Assembly (NCBI GenBank): GCA_019779905.1
Contig: JABAKE010000002.1
Coordinates: 124,001-188,000 of the forward strand
Source: Modestobacter lapidis
GTDB lineage: Bacteria > Actinomycetota > Actinomycetes > Mycobacteriales > Geodermatophilaceae
Length of the DNA: 64,000 nt
Direction: 5' to 3'
Part shown: piece after piece, positions 25,966 through 34,870 of the stretch
Position numbering within the stretch: position 1 is the first letter of the stretch
Layout of the letters: every line of letters begins with the position of its first letter
Translations under genes and position numbers: made by a program
Notes under the pieces: model-generated
The model's database searches: none
Seen by the model: the letters and a program-made list of their open reading frames with translations, nothing else
Told to the model about the DNA's origin: nothing

Positions 25966-26700
25966 TCAGCGGCCGCTGCGGCTCGTGCCCACCTCACCGG
26001 TGAGCACGACGCGCTCGGCGATCACCCGCACCTTGACGTTCGACTCCATCGACAGGGTCGCCATCATCTGGAAGGCGCGGTCCGCGGAGAGCTTGTAGCG
26101 CTCCATCAGGATGCCCTTGGCCTGGTCGATGACCGCCCGTGACTCCAGCGCCGTCTGCAGGTGCTGACCACGCCGCACGGCCTCCTGGTAGGCCTGCATG
26201 TTGGCGACCGCGACCGCCGCGTAGCCGGCGAACCGGCTGCCCCGTTCCCGCTCGTCGGCCCCGAAGGCGGCCGGCCGGCGGGCGTAGATGTTCAGCGCCC
26301 CGCGCAGCGTGTCGTCCAGCGGCAGGGGAACCGACAGCGAACTCAGGCAGCCGTGCCGCGCTGCCTCCATCAGGTACTCCCGCCAGCGGAGGTCGGTCCG
26401 GGTGTCGTCGATCGCCACGATCTCGCGGCTGGTGGCGGCGGTCAGGCAGGGCCCGTCACCGTGGCTGTACTGCCGCTCGTCCAGGTCGACGGCCAGCTGC
26501 CCGGCGAAGACGGGGGTCTCCGGCCGGTCACCGGCCAGGACGCTCACCGACGCCGCGATGTCCCCGGGCATGACCTCGGTGATGAGCTGGCAGACGAGCT
26601 GGAGGACGGACTCCATCGTCTGCTCGGCGAGCGTGATCTGGCCCAGCTGCTCGAACGCGCCGGGCGCGTCCCTGGGGTTGGGTCCGTCCTGGGCGGGCAT
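25966..26700 (-). CDS. GAF-ANTAR antiterminator-type regulator
   Basis: 244 residues, ATG 26700 after GGAG. The GAF domain spans roughly residues 15-170 (YSHGDGPCLTAATS, GALNIYARRPAAFG). The ANTAR domain follows: ALESRAVIDQAKGILMER then LSADRAFQMMATLSME, with the conserved AKG(I/L)LMER core. ANTAR proteins bind tandem hexaloop RNA hairpins and prevent termination. Convergent with the preceding GAF gene (15 bp between stops). Signal unknown. Confidence 0.9.
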   Translation of the reverse strand: MPAQDGPNPRDAPGAFEQLGQITLAEQTMESVLQLVCQLITEVMPGDIAASVSVLAGDRPETPVFAGQLAVDLDERQYSHGDGPCLTAATSREIVAIDDTRTDLRWREYLMEAARHGCLSSLSVPLPLDDTLRGALNIYARRPAAFGADERERGSRFAGYAAVAVANMQAYQEAVRRGQHLQTALESRAVIDQAKGILMERYKLSADRAFQMMATLSMESNVKVRVIAERVVLTGEVGTSRSGR

Positions 26701-26902
26701 GGGGACACTCCGGTCTGCATGCCCGAGCGCGAGGTCCCCGGCGGCTGCATGGTCAGGAAGGCCCCGGGGATCGGAGCCTCCGACCGTGCACGCCGCGTCC
26801 TGACGTGAAGGTCGACGCCCAGCGGGCGCCCGGCCAACCTACCCGCCGGCCCGGCGGCGCAGACCCCGCCGTCACCGACGGGTCGCAGGGCGGCCGGAAT
26901 GA

Positions 26903-28126
26903 TCAGGACAGGGCGCTGCCGGCCCTCCACTCGTCCCAGGGGATCGCCCAGCCGTAGATGTCCCCGTCGGCCGGTGACAGGGTCGGGCCGATGGAGTTCA
27001 CGACCTCCACCACGTCGCCGGGCTGGGAGAAGCCGAAGAACCAGGCCGCCCGCTCGGTCGACAGGTTGATGCAGCCGTGCGACACGTTCGCCGAGCCCTG
27101 CTGCGCCACCGACCACGGCGCCGCGTGCACGAACTCGCCGTTGTTGGAGATCCGGACCGCGTACTCGACGTCGGTGCGGTAGCCGCCCGGGGCGTCGACG
27201 GCCAGGCCGAAGGTACTGGAGTCCATGGTGATGTAGCGGTGGGACTCCAGGACGACGTGTGGCCCGTTGCGCGTGGGGTTCTCCCCGCTGCCGGCGCTCA
27301 TCGGATAGGTCTGCACCACCGTGTCGCCGTCGCGCACGGTGAGGGTGTGCGCCGCGGCGTCGACCACCGAGACGTGCCGGTCGCCCACGTGGAAGGAGAC
27401 CGTCCGGTCCTTCTCCCCCCAGGTGCCCTCGCCGAAGTCGACGCCGTAGAGGTCGGCCTCCAGGGTGACGTCGATCTGCGCCGGCCAGTACTGCGAGGGC
27501 CGGAAGTGCACCTCGCTGTCGCTGATCCAGTTCCAGGCGCCATCGGTCGGGGCGCTGCTGATCACCGTGAGATTCCTCTCCACGGCTGCCTTGTCGGCCA
27601 CCGGGTCGTCGAAGAACACCCGGATCGGCATGCCCACGCCCACCGTCGTCCCGTCCAGCGGCCCGATCGAGGGAGTGGACAGCGTCGCCGGGGTGACCGT
27701 GCTGAACGTGCTGGTCGCGGTGACCTCGGCGTCGTCGGCGTTGGCCGCCGCCGCGGTCAGCGTGTAACTCGTGCCGTACGCGAGCGGGGATTCCGGCGTC
27801 CAGAGCTGGGTGTCGGCGTCATCCGGCGACGGGGCGACGCTGCCCGGAACCGGAGCCCCCGTCCCGTCGGCGACGGTGACCTTCCCGAGCTCACCCCCGC
27901 TGACGGCGACCTCGACCGGGGTGGCCGGCGAGAGGCCGGTGCTGCCGTCGGCCGGGGCCAGCTCCAGCTCGGCGGGCGCGGCAGCAGCGGGAACGTCCGC
28001 GTCGTCGCCCTCCGGCGCGGCGGCGGACGACGGGCCCGTGCATCCGGCGACGAGCGCGAGCGCTCCGGCGACGAGCACCGCGGCGACCCGCCTCGACTGC
28101 CGGAATCCCGTCTGCTGCTGTCCCAC
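26903..28126 (-). CDS. L,D-transpeptidase lipoprotein (LdtMt2 type)
   Basis: 407 residues from GTG 28126; the longer frame to 28324 crosses tRNA-Lys and is rejected. Lipobox ALVAGC gives lipidation at Cys29. Two immunoglobulin-like domains follow (about residues 50-250), then the YkuD catalytic domain with HAAPWSVAQQGSANVSHGCI, whose Cys is the nucleophile. It forms 3-3 peptidoglycan cross-links at the outer face of the membrane. Architecture matches mycobacterial LdtMt2/LppS. Monocistronic. Confidence 0.93.
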   Translation of the reverse strand: MGQQQTGFRQSRRVAAVLVAGALALVAGCTGPSSAAAPEGDDADVPAAAAPAELELAPADGSTGLSPATPVEVAVSGGELGKVTVADGTGAPVPGSVAPSPDDADTQLWTPESPLAYGTSYTLTAAAANADDAEVTATSTFSTVTPATLSTPSIGPLDGTTVGVGMPIRVFFDDPVADKAAVERNLTVISSAPTDGAWNWISDSEVHFRPSQYWPAQIDVTLEADLYGVDFGEGTWGEKDRTVSFHVGDRHVSVVDAAAHTLTVRDGDTVVQTYPMSAGSGENPTRNGPHVVLESHRYITMDSSTFGLAVDAPGGYRTDVEYAVRISNNGEFVHAAPWSVAQQGSANVSHGCINLSTERAAWFFGFSQPGDVVEVVNSIGPTLSPADGDIYGWAIPWDEWRAGSALS

Positions 28127-28317
28127 CCGGTCCTGCTCCCTTCGTCCCGGCGGGCACCGTGCCGGGTATCCGGCGCGACGCCCGCGTCTGATCTCCCAGT
28201 GTGCACGCCGGAACCGACAGGACCGGCTGACCGACGCGGGCACGCCCCTCCCCCGGCCCGGTCCCCGGGGTGCGCCGTGTACAGTTCTCCAGCGTCGCCG
28301 ACTGCACCGTGCGACAC

Positions 28318-28393
<76 letters not shown>

Positions 28394-28402
28394 CGTTCGA
28401 TC

Positions 28403-28430
28403 AGCGGCTTCTCCCCCGGGAGGAGCCGCT
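28403..28430 (+). terminator. terminator of tRNA-Lys
   Basis: AGCGGCTTCTCC pairs with GGAGGAGCCGCT region (one T-G wobble) across a CCCGGG-containing loop, followed by TCGTCGTT. Confidence 0.75.
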
Positions 28431-28489
28431 TCGTCGTTACCGGACGTTCCTGTTCCCCGGGCGGTACCGCCGGTCAGTAGGTTCTCCGG

Positions 28490-29224
28490 ATGACCGTGGA
28501 CCAGGACGACAGCGGGGCCGGGACCACCCCACATCTCGGCGACGCGATGAGCCGGGTGGCCCGAGAGCTCCAGGAGGAGCACGGCGACGTCGAGGGCACG
28601 CTGCAGGCGATCACCGCGTCGGCCGTCCGGACCGTTCCGCACGCGGAGGAGTGCGGGGTCAACTACGTGATCGGCCGCACCAGGATCGAGCCGCGGGCGT
28701 GGACCAGCGACCTGCCCAAGGGCGTCGACTCCCTGCAGCAGGAACTCGGGCAGGGCCCGTGCATCGACGCGGTCCGGGAGCAGCAGGTCGTGCGGGTCGA
28801 CGACGTCCGCACGGACGAGCGGTGGCCGGAGTTCGCCCGGCGGGCCGCCGCGCTGGGCGTCGGCAGCATGCTGTGCTTCCAGCTCTTCGTCGACGGTGAC
28901 CGGCTCGGCGCGCTGAACCTGTACGCGCGCCGGGCGCGGGCCTTCGACGAGGACACCGAGGAGATCGGGCTGGTCTTCGCCAGCCACGCCGCGGTGGCGC
29001 TGGCCGGTGCCGTGCACGAGGAGCACCTGCGCACCGGCATGGGCAACCGCGACGTCATCGGACAGGCGAAGGGCATCCTCATGGAGCGGCACCGGATCAC
29101 GGCCGACCAGGCGTTCGCCGTCCTCGCCCGGGTCTCCCAGGAGCTGAACCGCCGGCTCGTCGACATCGCCGTCGAGCTCGCCGACACCGGCTCCGTGCCC
29201 GGCGGCTCCCGCCGCCGGGACTGA
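28490..29224 (+). CDS. GAF-ANTAR regulator
   Basis: 244 residues, ATG 28490. GAF core: GVDSLQQELGQGPCIDAV, RWPEFARRAAALGVGSMLCF, LGALNLYARRARAF. ANTAR: NRDVIGQAKGILMERHRI then ADQAFAVLARVSQELNRRLVDIA, with all core residues present. It follows the tRNA-Lys terminator and has its own promoter region of about 60 bp. Predicted RNA-binding antiterminator responding to a small molecule or redox signal. Confidence 0.92.
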   Translation: MTVDQDDSGAGTTPHLGDAMSRVARELQEEHGDVEGTLQAITASAVRTVPHAEECGVNYVIGRTRIEPRAWTSDLPKGVDSLQQELGQGPCIDAVREQQVVRVDDVRTDERWPEFARRAAALGVGSMLCFQLFVDGDRLGALNLYARRARAFDEDTEEIGLVFASHAAVALAGAVHEEHLRTGMGNRDVIGQAKGILMERHRITADQAFAVLARVSQELNRRLVDIAVELADTGSVPGGSRRRD

Positions 29225-29249
29225 CCCCGCCGCCGACCGCCGGGGCAGG

Positions 29250-29459
29250 TCAGGGGATGGCGTCCCGCTGCTGGGGGTCGACGGGCGGCGGGGCGAGCAC
29301 CGAGTCGGTGAAGTGCGTGCGCTGGTCGGTGAACGCGCCGAAGGTCGGCAGCGCGACGACGCCGGCGGCGGCGACCACCGTCGCCAGGGAGGCAGCCACC
29401 TTCCGGCCGGTGTCCCCCGCCCGTCGGCGCCGTCCGGGTCGCTCGCGGGGGGTCGTCAC
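29250..29459 (-). CDS. short secreted or membrane-anchored peptide
   Basis: 69 residues from GTG 29459. An arginine-rich N-terminus (PRERPGRRRR) precedes a hydrophobic helix KVAASLATVVAAAGVVALP and the tail FGAFTDQRTHFTDSVLAPP. The layout resembles a signal-anchor or SipW-like leader, but no known family is recognised. Convergent with the preceding GAF-ANTAR gene. Small size makes the call tentative. Confidence 0.4.
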   Translation of the reverse strand: MTTPRERPGRRRRAGDTGRKVAASLATVVAAAGVVALPTFGAFTDQRTHFTDSVLAPPPVDPQQRDAIP

Positions 29460-29750
29460 CCCGGCATCCTGCACGGCGCCGACTCCGTTCCGTGAGCATC
29501 GGGCCGGGCGTCCCCCGGACCGGGGACAGCCGTTCCCCCGGACGGGCGCGCCGGGCCCCGAGCGCCCCGAGCGCCCCGGGCTGCCCGGCCGTCGACGCCG
29601 GACCGTGACAGTCGGTACCCTCCCCGTCGATTGCGCGTCACACAGCCGGCGCGCACGGGGCCCGCCCCGTCTCCGGTCTCCAGCAGCGTGGACCTCGCAC
29701 CCCGTGCCGGGCATGGCCGCCCGGCACCCGCCGTTCCTGGAGTACGACCC

Positions 29751-30497
29751 GTGATCTTCCCTGCCGACGAGCGACCCGCCGTCGCCCCCCTCCAGCTGGC
29801 GCTGGCCGAGCTCAGCGGGCTCTCCTTCGCCGAGCACTCGATGGAGTCCGTGCTGCGCGAGGTGACCGTCCTGACCACCCGCCTCCTCCCGGCCGCCCTG
29901 GCCACCTCGGTGACCGTGCTCTCCGACGGCCGGCCGACGACCGTGGCCGCCACCGAGGAGCTCGCCCTGGACCTGGACCTGGTGCAGTACCGCCTGGGCA
30001 CCGGCCCGTGCCTGCAGGCCGCCGGCAGCGGTGACCTGGTCGAGGTGGTGGACCTGCGCGCCGAGCGGCGCTGGGCCGGATTCCCCGAGCAGGCCGCCGG
30101 GCGCGGCTGCCACGGCATGGTGTCGATCCCCTTCCCGCCGGCGCCGGTGGCCGGCGGGCTGAATGTGTACGTGGGGTCGCCGCAGGTGTGGGACGAGGAG
30201 ACGCGGGGGCTGGCGACCCGGTTCCTGACGCAGGCCACCGTCCCGGTGGTGAACCGGTACCTCTACGAGAGCGCGGTCGCGCGGGCCCGGCACCTGGAGA
30301 CCGCGATGGCCTCCCGGGCAGCCATCGAGCAGGCCAAGGGCATCCTGATGGAACGGCTCAAGCTCTCGTCCGAGCGGGCCTTCGAGACGCTGGCCCGGGC
30401 GTCGATGGCGGCGAACACGAAGCTGCGCGACGTCGCCGACCACGTCGTCGCCACCGGGGAGTTCCCGCCGGAGATCGGGCAGGATCGCCGGTCATGA
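29751..30497 (+). CDS. GAF-ANTAR regulator
   Basis: 248 residues from GTG 29751, chosen because CTGGAG lies 8 bp upstream. GAF domain: LSFAEHSMESVLREV, VQYRLGTGPCLQAAGSG, GLNVYVGSPQVWDEE. ANTAR: AAIEQAKGILMERLKLSSERAF then ASMAANTKLRDVADHVV. Its GAF N-terminus resembles that of the protein at 25966 (AEQTMESVL), so the two are probably paralogues. It overlaps the enoyl-CoA hydratase start by 4 bp, implying translational coupling. Confidence 0.9.
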   Translation: MIFPADERPAVAPLQLALAELSGLSFAEHSMESVLREVTVLTTRLLPAALATSVTVLSDGRPTTVAATEELALDLDLVQYRLGTGPCLQAAGSGDLVEVVDLRAERRWAGFPEQAAGRGCHGMVSIPFPPAPVAGGLNVYVGSPQVWDEETRGLATRFLTQATVPVVNRYLYESAVARARHLETAMASRAAIEQAKGILMERLKLSSERAFETLARASMAANTKLRDVADHVVATGEFPPEIGQDRRS

Positions 30498-31285
30498 CGG
30501 TGCAACGATCCGATTCGGGGCTGATCGCCGAGACCCGCGGCCACGTCCGGCTGCTCACCCTCGACCGGCCCGAGCGCCGCAACGCGCTGTCCTCGGCGCT
30601 GCAGGCCGACCTCGTCGAGGAGCTGCTGACCTGCTCGACCGATCCCGGGGTGCGCGCGATCGTGCTGACGGGCAACGGTCCGGCCTTCTGCGCCGGCTTC
30701 GACCTCAAGGAGATCCGCGCGGCCGACGAGCGGGGCGAGCCGTTCCGCCCGCCGATGAACCGTCCCGGCCGCAACCTGTTCGAGGTGCTCACCGAGACCT
30801 ACGTGCCGGTGGTCGCCGCCCTCACCGGGCACGCGGTCGCCGGTGGCTTCGAGCTCGCGCTGGCCTGCGACCTGCGGATCGCCGCTCCCGGCATCAAGCT
30901 CGGCCTGCCGGAGGCGGCGATCGGCATGGGCGCCAACTTCGGCTCGGTCGTGCTGCCCAGGCGGCTGCCGATGGGCATCGCCCTGGAGATGCTGCTCACC
31001 GGCGAGTACGTCACCAGCGAGGACGCCGAGCGCTGGGGGCTGGTCAACCGGGTGGTGCCCGCCGCCGAGGTGCTGCCTGCCGCGCTCGCCCTGGCCGGGA
31101 GGATCGCCGCGAACGCACCGCTGTCGGTGCGCCGGATGAAGGAGACCGCGGTCAAGGGCGTGGACCTGCCGCTGGCCGCCGCACTGCGGCTGGACGTCGG
31201 GCCCAACCCGTACCTGAGCGAGGACCGCCGCGAGGGCATCGCCTCGTACCTGGAGAAGCGTCCACCGCGCTGGACCGGCCGGTGA
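30494..31285 (+). CDS. enoyl-CoA hydratase/isomerase (crotonase family)
   Basis: 263 residues, ATG 30494 overlapping the ANTAR gene stop. Crotonase motifs: ALTGHAVAGGFELALACDLRI with the first catalytic Glu, and LPEAAIGMGANFGSV with the second; NGPAFCAGFDLKEI forms the CoA/oxyanion site. Both acidic residues of true hydratases are retained. It hydrates trans-2-enoyl-CoA; chain-length preference unknown. Overlaps the next gene by 4 bp. Confidence 0.88.
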   Translation: MTVQRSDSGLIAETRGHVRLLTLDRPERRNALSSALQADLVEELLTCSTDPGVRAIVLTGNGPAFCAGFDLKEIRAADERGEPFRPPMNRPGRNLFEVLTETYVPVVAALTGHAVAGGFELALACDLRIAAPGIKLGLPEAAIGMGANFGSVVLPRRLPMGIALEMLLTGEYVTSEDAERWGLVNRVVPAAEVLPAALALAGRIAANAPLSVRRMKETAVKGVDLPLAAALRLDVGPNPYLSEDRREGIASYLEKRPPRWTGR

Positions 31286-31701
31286 CGGCGGGCACGGCGG
31301 CCGGCGGGCACAGTGGAGGGGTGGACGCAACCCCCGAGACCCCCGCCGACCTCGGCGCCCGCCGCGCACGGCAGTACCTGCACCTGCTCGAGACCGACCG
31401 CACCGACGAGGCCGAGAAGCTGCTCCAGAACCTCACCGACGCCCGTGAGCTGGTGTTCGTCGGCGCCGGGTTCACCCTGCTCGCCCGCCGGATCGGCCGC
31501 CCGCTGCCCACGGCGATGCGCGCCCAGGCCAGCTCCCGGCAGGTGCGGCTCGGCCAGCTGCGCGACGCCAATCGCCGCGACGTCGACGGGCTGCGCAGCT
31601 GGCTGCGCGCGGCGGCCGAGGAGGTCCTGCTGGTGGCGGGCCTGGCCGAACCCGACGCCACCGCCCGGCACCGACTGCTCGACCTGACCCTGGCCGGCTG
31701 A
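31282..31701 (+). CDS. conserved small helical protein, unknown
   Basis: 139 residues from GTG 31282 (GTGA overlap with the hydratase stop); GTG 31321 is an alternative. Mostly helical, Arg/Leu/Ala-rich: LGARRARQYLHLLETDRTDEA, ARELVFVGAGFTLLARRIG, LRDANRRDVDGLRSWLRAA. No membrane segment or known motif. The last gene of the three-gene overlap chain 29751-31701. Confidence 0.6.
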   Translation: MTAGTAAGGHSGGVDATPETPADLGARRARQYLHLLETDRTDEAEKLLQNLTDARELVFVGAGFTLLARRIGRPLPTAMRAQASSRQVRLGQLRDANRRDVDGLRSWLRAAAEEVLLVAGLAEPDATARHRLLDLTLAG

Positions 31702-31752
31702 CGGCGCGTCCGCCCCGGGATGCGGGGCAGCTGGGCGGGCCGGGAGCGGCGG

Positions 31753-32931
31753 TCAGCCGGCCGCGCGGAGCGCCCGCGGCAGCGTGACCGCCAGCGGCAG
31801 GACCGACGCCAGCGCGACGGCGACGAACACGTAGCTCAGCGGCAGCCCGACCTGCGCGGCGACCGCGCCGACCAGAACGGCGCCGACGGCCGTTCCGCTG
31901 TCGTAGCAGGCGTTCCAGACCGCGCTCACCGTCGTCGTCCGGCCGGCCCCGGCGCGGGCCAGGGCGATCACCAGGGTCAGGTTCTGCACGGCGCCGTAGG
32001 CGACGCCGAGCAGCAGGGCACCGGTCAGCACGACCGCCGCACCCCAGGCTGCCCCGACGCCCAGCCCGAGCGCCACTCCGGCCATGCCCACCGCGCCGCT
32101 GGCCAGCGAGGCGGGGAACAGCACGCGGGCGCCCACCCGGTCGACCAGCACCCCGGCCTGCCACCGGCAGGCCGCGCTGCTGAGACCGAAGAGGAGCAGC
32201 GCGACCGCGGCCAGCGAGCCGTCCGGACGCTCGATCGGCAGGAAGGTCATCAGTCCCCCGCCGGCCAGGGTGACCACCAGCAGCACCAGCGACGGCGCCG
32301 CGGCGGCCCACACCGCCGCCCGGGAGCTTCCCGTCCCGGCGGCCTCGTCGTCCGGCACCACCGCCCGCACCAGGCCCGGCACGAACGGCACGGCCAGCAC
32401 CGCGGAGGCCGCCAGCACGGCCACCCAGGGAAAGTGACCGGCCAGGGTGAGCGCCGTCCCGCCGGGCACCGCCGCCAGCGAGGGGATGGCCGCCGCGAGC
32501 CCGAAGATGCCGATGGACTCCCCGCGCCGCTCGCGCGGCACCGCCTGCGCGGCGATGGTCGAGCCCAGCACCGTGATGACGGCGAAGCCGGTGCCGCGGA
32601 CGGCGGAGACCGCGAGCAGCCAGCGGACGTCGTCCCCGAGCAGGTAGAGCGGCGCCGGGGCACCCAGCGAGACCAGGCCGCCGACCAGCACCGGCCCGAG
32701 CCCCCACCGGCGCACCAGCGCCGGCACCGTCCCCTGCACGAGCACGGTGACCACCAGGAATACCGTGGTGACCGAGCCCGCCGCCGTCAGACCGGCGCCC
32801 TGGGCCGCCGCGTGGGCGGGCAGCGCGGACAGCAGCAGCGCGTAGCTGGAGATGCCCAGCAGGGTGACCACGAACAGCGACCGCACCACCGGCAACCGCC
32901 ACAGCGAGCCGGTCGTCGTCCCCGTCGCCAC
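31753..32931 (-). CDS. MFS transporter (drug-efflux type)
   Basis: 392 residues, GTG 32931. Twelve hydrophobic segments in two six-helix halves; VPRERRGESIGIFG is the loop 2-3 motif A equivalent of exporters and the central loop is VVPDDEAAGTGSS. Similar to YnfM/AraJ-like exporters; substrate unknown. Divergent from gluconokinase with a 64-bp shared upstream region. Confidence 0.85.
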   Translation of the reverse strand: MATGTTTGSLWRLPVVRSLFVVTLLGISSYALLLSALPAHAAAQGAGLTAAGSVTTVFLVVTVLVQGTVPALVRRWGLGPVLVGGLVSLGAPAPLYLLGDDVRWLLAVSAVRGTGFAVITVLGSTIAAQAVPRERRGESIGIFGLAAAIPSLAAVPGGTALTLAGHFPWVAVLAASAVLAVPFVPGLVRAVVPDDEAAGTGSSRAAVWAAAAPSLVLLVVTLAGGGLMTFLPIERPDGSLAAVALLLFGLSSAACRWQAGVLVDRVGARVLFPASLASGAVGMAGVALGLGVGAAWGAAVVLTGALLLGVAYGAVQNLTLVIALARAGAGRTTTVSAVWNACYDSGTAVGAVLVGAVAAQVGLPLSYVFVAVALASVLPLAVTLPRALRAAG

Positions 32932-32995
32932 CTGTACCCCGGCTCCCGTTGCCCTCGCCGTACCGCTCCCGGCCGCCGTTCCCTACGGTCAGCGC

Positions 32996-33538
32996 ATGGA
33001 ATCAGCGCCCAGCATCCCGGCGACCACGTCGATCATCGTCATGGGGGTGTCCGGATCGGGGAAGACGAGCGTCGCCGTCGAACTCGCACGCCTGCTCGGC
33101 TGGAACTACATCGAGGGCGACGACCTGCACCCGGAGGCGAACGTCGCCAAGATGGCCGCCGGCACCCCGCTGGACGACGACGACCGCTGGCCCTGGCTGC
33201 GGAAGATCGCGGCGGTGATCGGTGAGCACGAACGCGCCGGCACGTCGTTCCTGGTGACCTGCTCGGCGCTCAAGCGCAGCTACCGCGACGTGCTGCGCGA
33301 CGGGCACCCCTCGGTCTGGTTCGCCCACGTGAACCCCTCGGAGGCGGTGCTCACCGACCGGTTGGCGAAGCGGACCGGCCACTACATGCCCCCCTCGCTG
33401 CTGGGCAGCCAGCTCGCCACGCTGGAGCCGCTGGCCGCCGACGAGCCCGGTGCCGCCGTTCCCGGCGAGGCGTCGGTCGAGCAGACCGTGACCGAGCTGC
33501 TCGCCGCCCTCCAGGCCGGGGGCGCGGCGACGGGCTAG
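32996..33538 (+). CDS. gntK: gluconokinase
   Basis: 180 residues, ATG 32996. P-loop VMGVSGSGKTSVA, then YIEGDDLHPEANVAKMAAGTPLDDDDRWPWL, the gluconokinase fingerprint, and CSALKRSYRD. It phosphorylates gluconate to 6-phosphogluconate for the pentose phosphate pathway. The upstream frame to 32852 is not supported. No gluconate transporter is adjacent, although an MFS gene is divergent. Confidence 0.95.
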   Translation: MESAPSIPATTSIIVMGVSGSGKTSVAVELARLLGWNYIEGDDLHPEANVAKMAAGTPLDDDDRWPWLRKIAAVIGEHERAGTSFLVTCSALKRSYRDVLRDGHPSVWFAHVNPSEAVLTDRLAKRTGHYMPPSLLGSQLATLEPLAADEPGAAVPGEASVEQTVTELLAALQAGGAATG

Positions 33539-33565
33539 TCGGCCAGGTCTGCCCGCGGCGAGGGA

Positions 33566-34756
33566 TCAGACGAGGAGCGCGGTCCCGCAGTCGGTGCAGA
33601 ACCGGGCGTCCCGGGCGCTGCCCGCGTGCGAGCAGGGCGCCGGCCGGCGGGAGCCGCGCCTGCCCAGCAGGAACGCGCCTCCGGCGGCCAGCAGCACCGC
33701 GCCCGCGCCCCCGCCGGCGAGGTACGGCCACTCCGGCAGCGAGCCGGCCGGCGACGCCGTGGCCGAGAACCGGGACGAGCCGGGCAGCTGCTGGCCGCTG
33801 CCGGCCGGACCCACGTCCTCGGTGCCGGCCTCGGGAGCCCCCTCGACGCCGTGCCGCTCGAGGAAGCCGCGCAGCGCCTCGCCGTCGGTGATGAAGTTGA
33901 AGCCCTGCTCCTCGCCGCGGACGAGGAAGCTGTTCACCCCGAGCACGCGGCCGTCGGCATCGACCGTGGGCCCACCCGACATCCCGCCGGAGAGGTCGGC
34001 GTTGATCTCGGTGTGCACGACCCCCGTGTCGGAGGTCTGCACCGAGCTGACCGTGCCGCTCTTGAACGAGGCGCGGAGCCGGTCGACGTTGGACACGTCC
34101 TGCACGCTGCCGGGGTAGCCCATCGCCGTGACCGGGTCGCCGACCGCCGGCGGATCGGTGGCGACGGCCAGTGGCGGCGTCGCCGTCGCGAGCTGGTTGG
34201 CCTTGAGCAGGGCGACGTCGCCGTTCTCGAACGGCTGCCAGTCGACCACCTGCACCGTCAACGGGTCGTCCAGGACCGCGCCGTCGACGGCCGACGGCTG
34301 GGAGGCGATCACGACCCGGGTCGGCTCCGCCTCCCCCTCCGTACCCACGACCCGCCAGCCGTCGATGGCCTCGGGGAGCAGCTCCGGTGCGTCGGCGGCG
34401 GTCAGGAACTGCTCCAGCACCAGCTCCCGGGCGCCGTCGTCCTCGACGCAGTGGCCGGCGGTCACGATGTGTCCCTCCGCGCTGGCGAACCAGCCCGAGC
34501 ACTGGCCGGCGTACACCTCGACCGGCTCGTCGGACCGGTACCACTCGCCGTCCATCGGGAACTCGACGTACCCCTGCCAGAAGGTCTGGAGGTAGACGAG
34601 GGACTTCTCGGCGTCCCCCGGCGAACCGGCGGTCGCGGTGGGCTCCGCGGCCAGCGCGGAGGGCGGCGTGGCCAGCAGCACGGCGCCGGCGACCGTGCCC
34701 AGGACGGCGGTCGCGAGTGCGCGCCGGACGGGGGTCCGGGCGGCGGTACGGATCAT
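33566..34756 (-). CDS. secreted membrane-anchored trypsin-like serine protease with C-terminal zinc ribbon
   Basis: 396 residues, ATG 34756. Signal peptide to about residue 37 (AVLLATPPSALAAEP). The catalytic triad is His102 (VTAGHC), Asp180 (NGDVALLK) and Ser260 (SGGMSGGPTVD). After a linker, a transmembrane helix (YLAGGGAGAVLLAAGGAFLLG) leads to a cytoplasmic C-terminus with CSHAG...FCTDCG, a short zinc-ribbon-like motif. The protease would face outward. An upstream element (34791-34857) is nearly identical to one before the calcium-loop protein, and a divergent FHA-HTH gene starts 13 bp beyond it. Confidence 0.88.
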   Translation of the reverse strand: MIRTAARTPVRRALATAVLGTVAGAVLLATPPSALAAEPTATAGSPGDAEKSLVYLQTFWQGYVEFPMDGEWYRSDEPVEVYAGQCSGWFASAEGHIVTAGHCVEDDGARELVLEQFLTAADAPELLPEAIDGWRVVGTEGEAEPTRVVIASQPSAVDGAVLDDPLTVQVVDWQPFENGDVALLKANQLATATPPLAVATDPPAVGDPVTAMGYPGSVQDVSNVDRLRASFKSGTVSSVQTSDTGVVHTEINADLSGGMSGGPTVDADGRVLGVNSFLVRGEEQGFNFITDGEALRGFLERHGVEGAPEAGTEDVGPAGSGQQLPGSSRFSATASPAGSLPEWPYLAGGGAGAVLLAAGGAFLLGRRGSRRPAPCSHAGSARDARFCTDCGTALLV

Positions 34757-34790
34757 GGCGGTGGTCCCTTCAGGAGGAGGTGCGGTGCCC

Positions 34791-34857
34791 GACGGGACGA
34801 GCGTCGGGCGGCCGGACCGCTCCCTCCAGGCCCCCTGGGGTGGTGATCGACCCACCC
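34791..34857 (-). promoter_or_regulatory. shared upstream element, copy 1
   Basis: Bases 34826-34857 match 36083-36114 at 29 of 32 positions, containing CCCCTGGGGTG and GATCGACCCACCC. A second block, GGGACGAGCGT near 34794-34804, is also shared. The core lies 70 bp upstream of the protease start and directly abuts the divergent FHA-HTH gene. Probably promoter plus operator. Confidence 0.7.
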
Positions 34858-34870
34858 CGCGCCGCATCAT

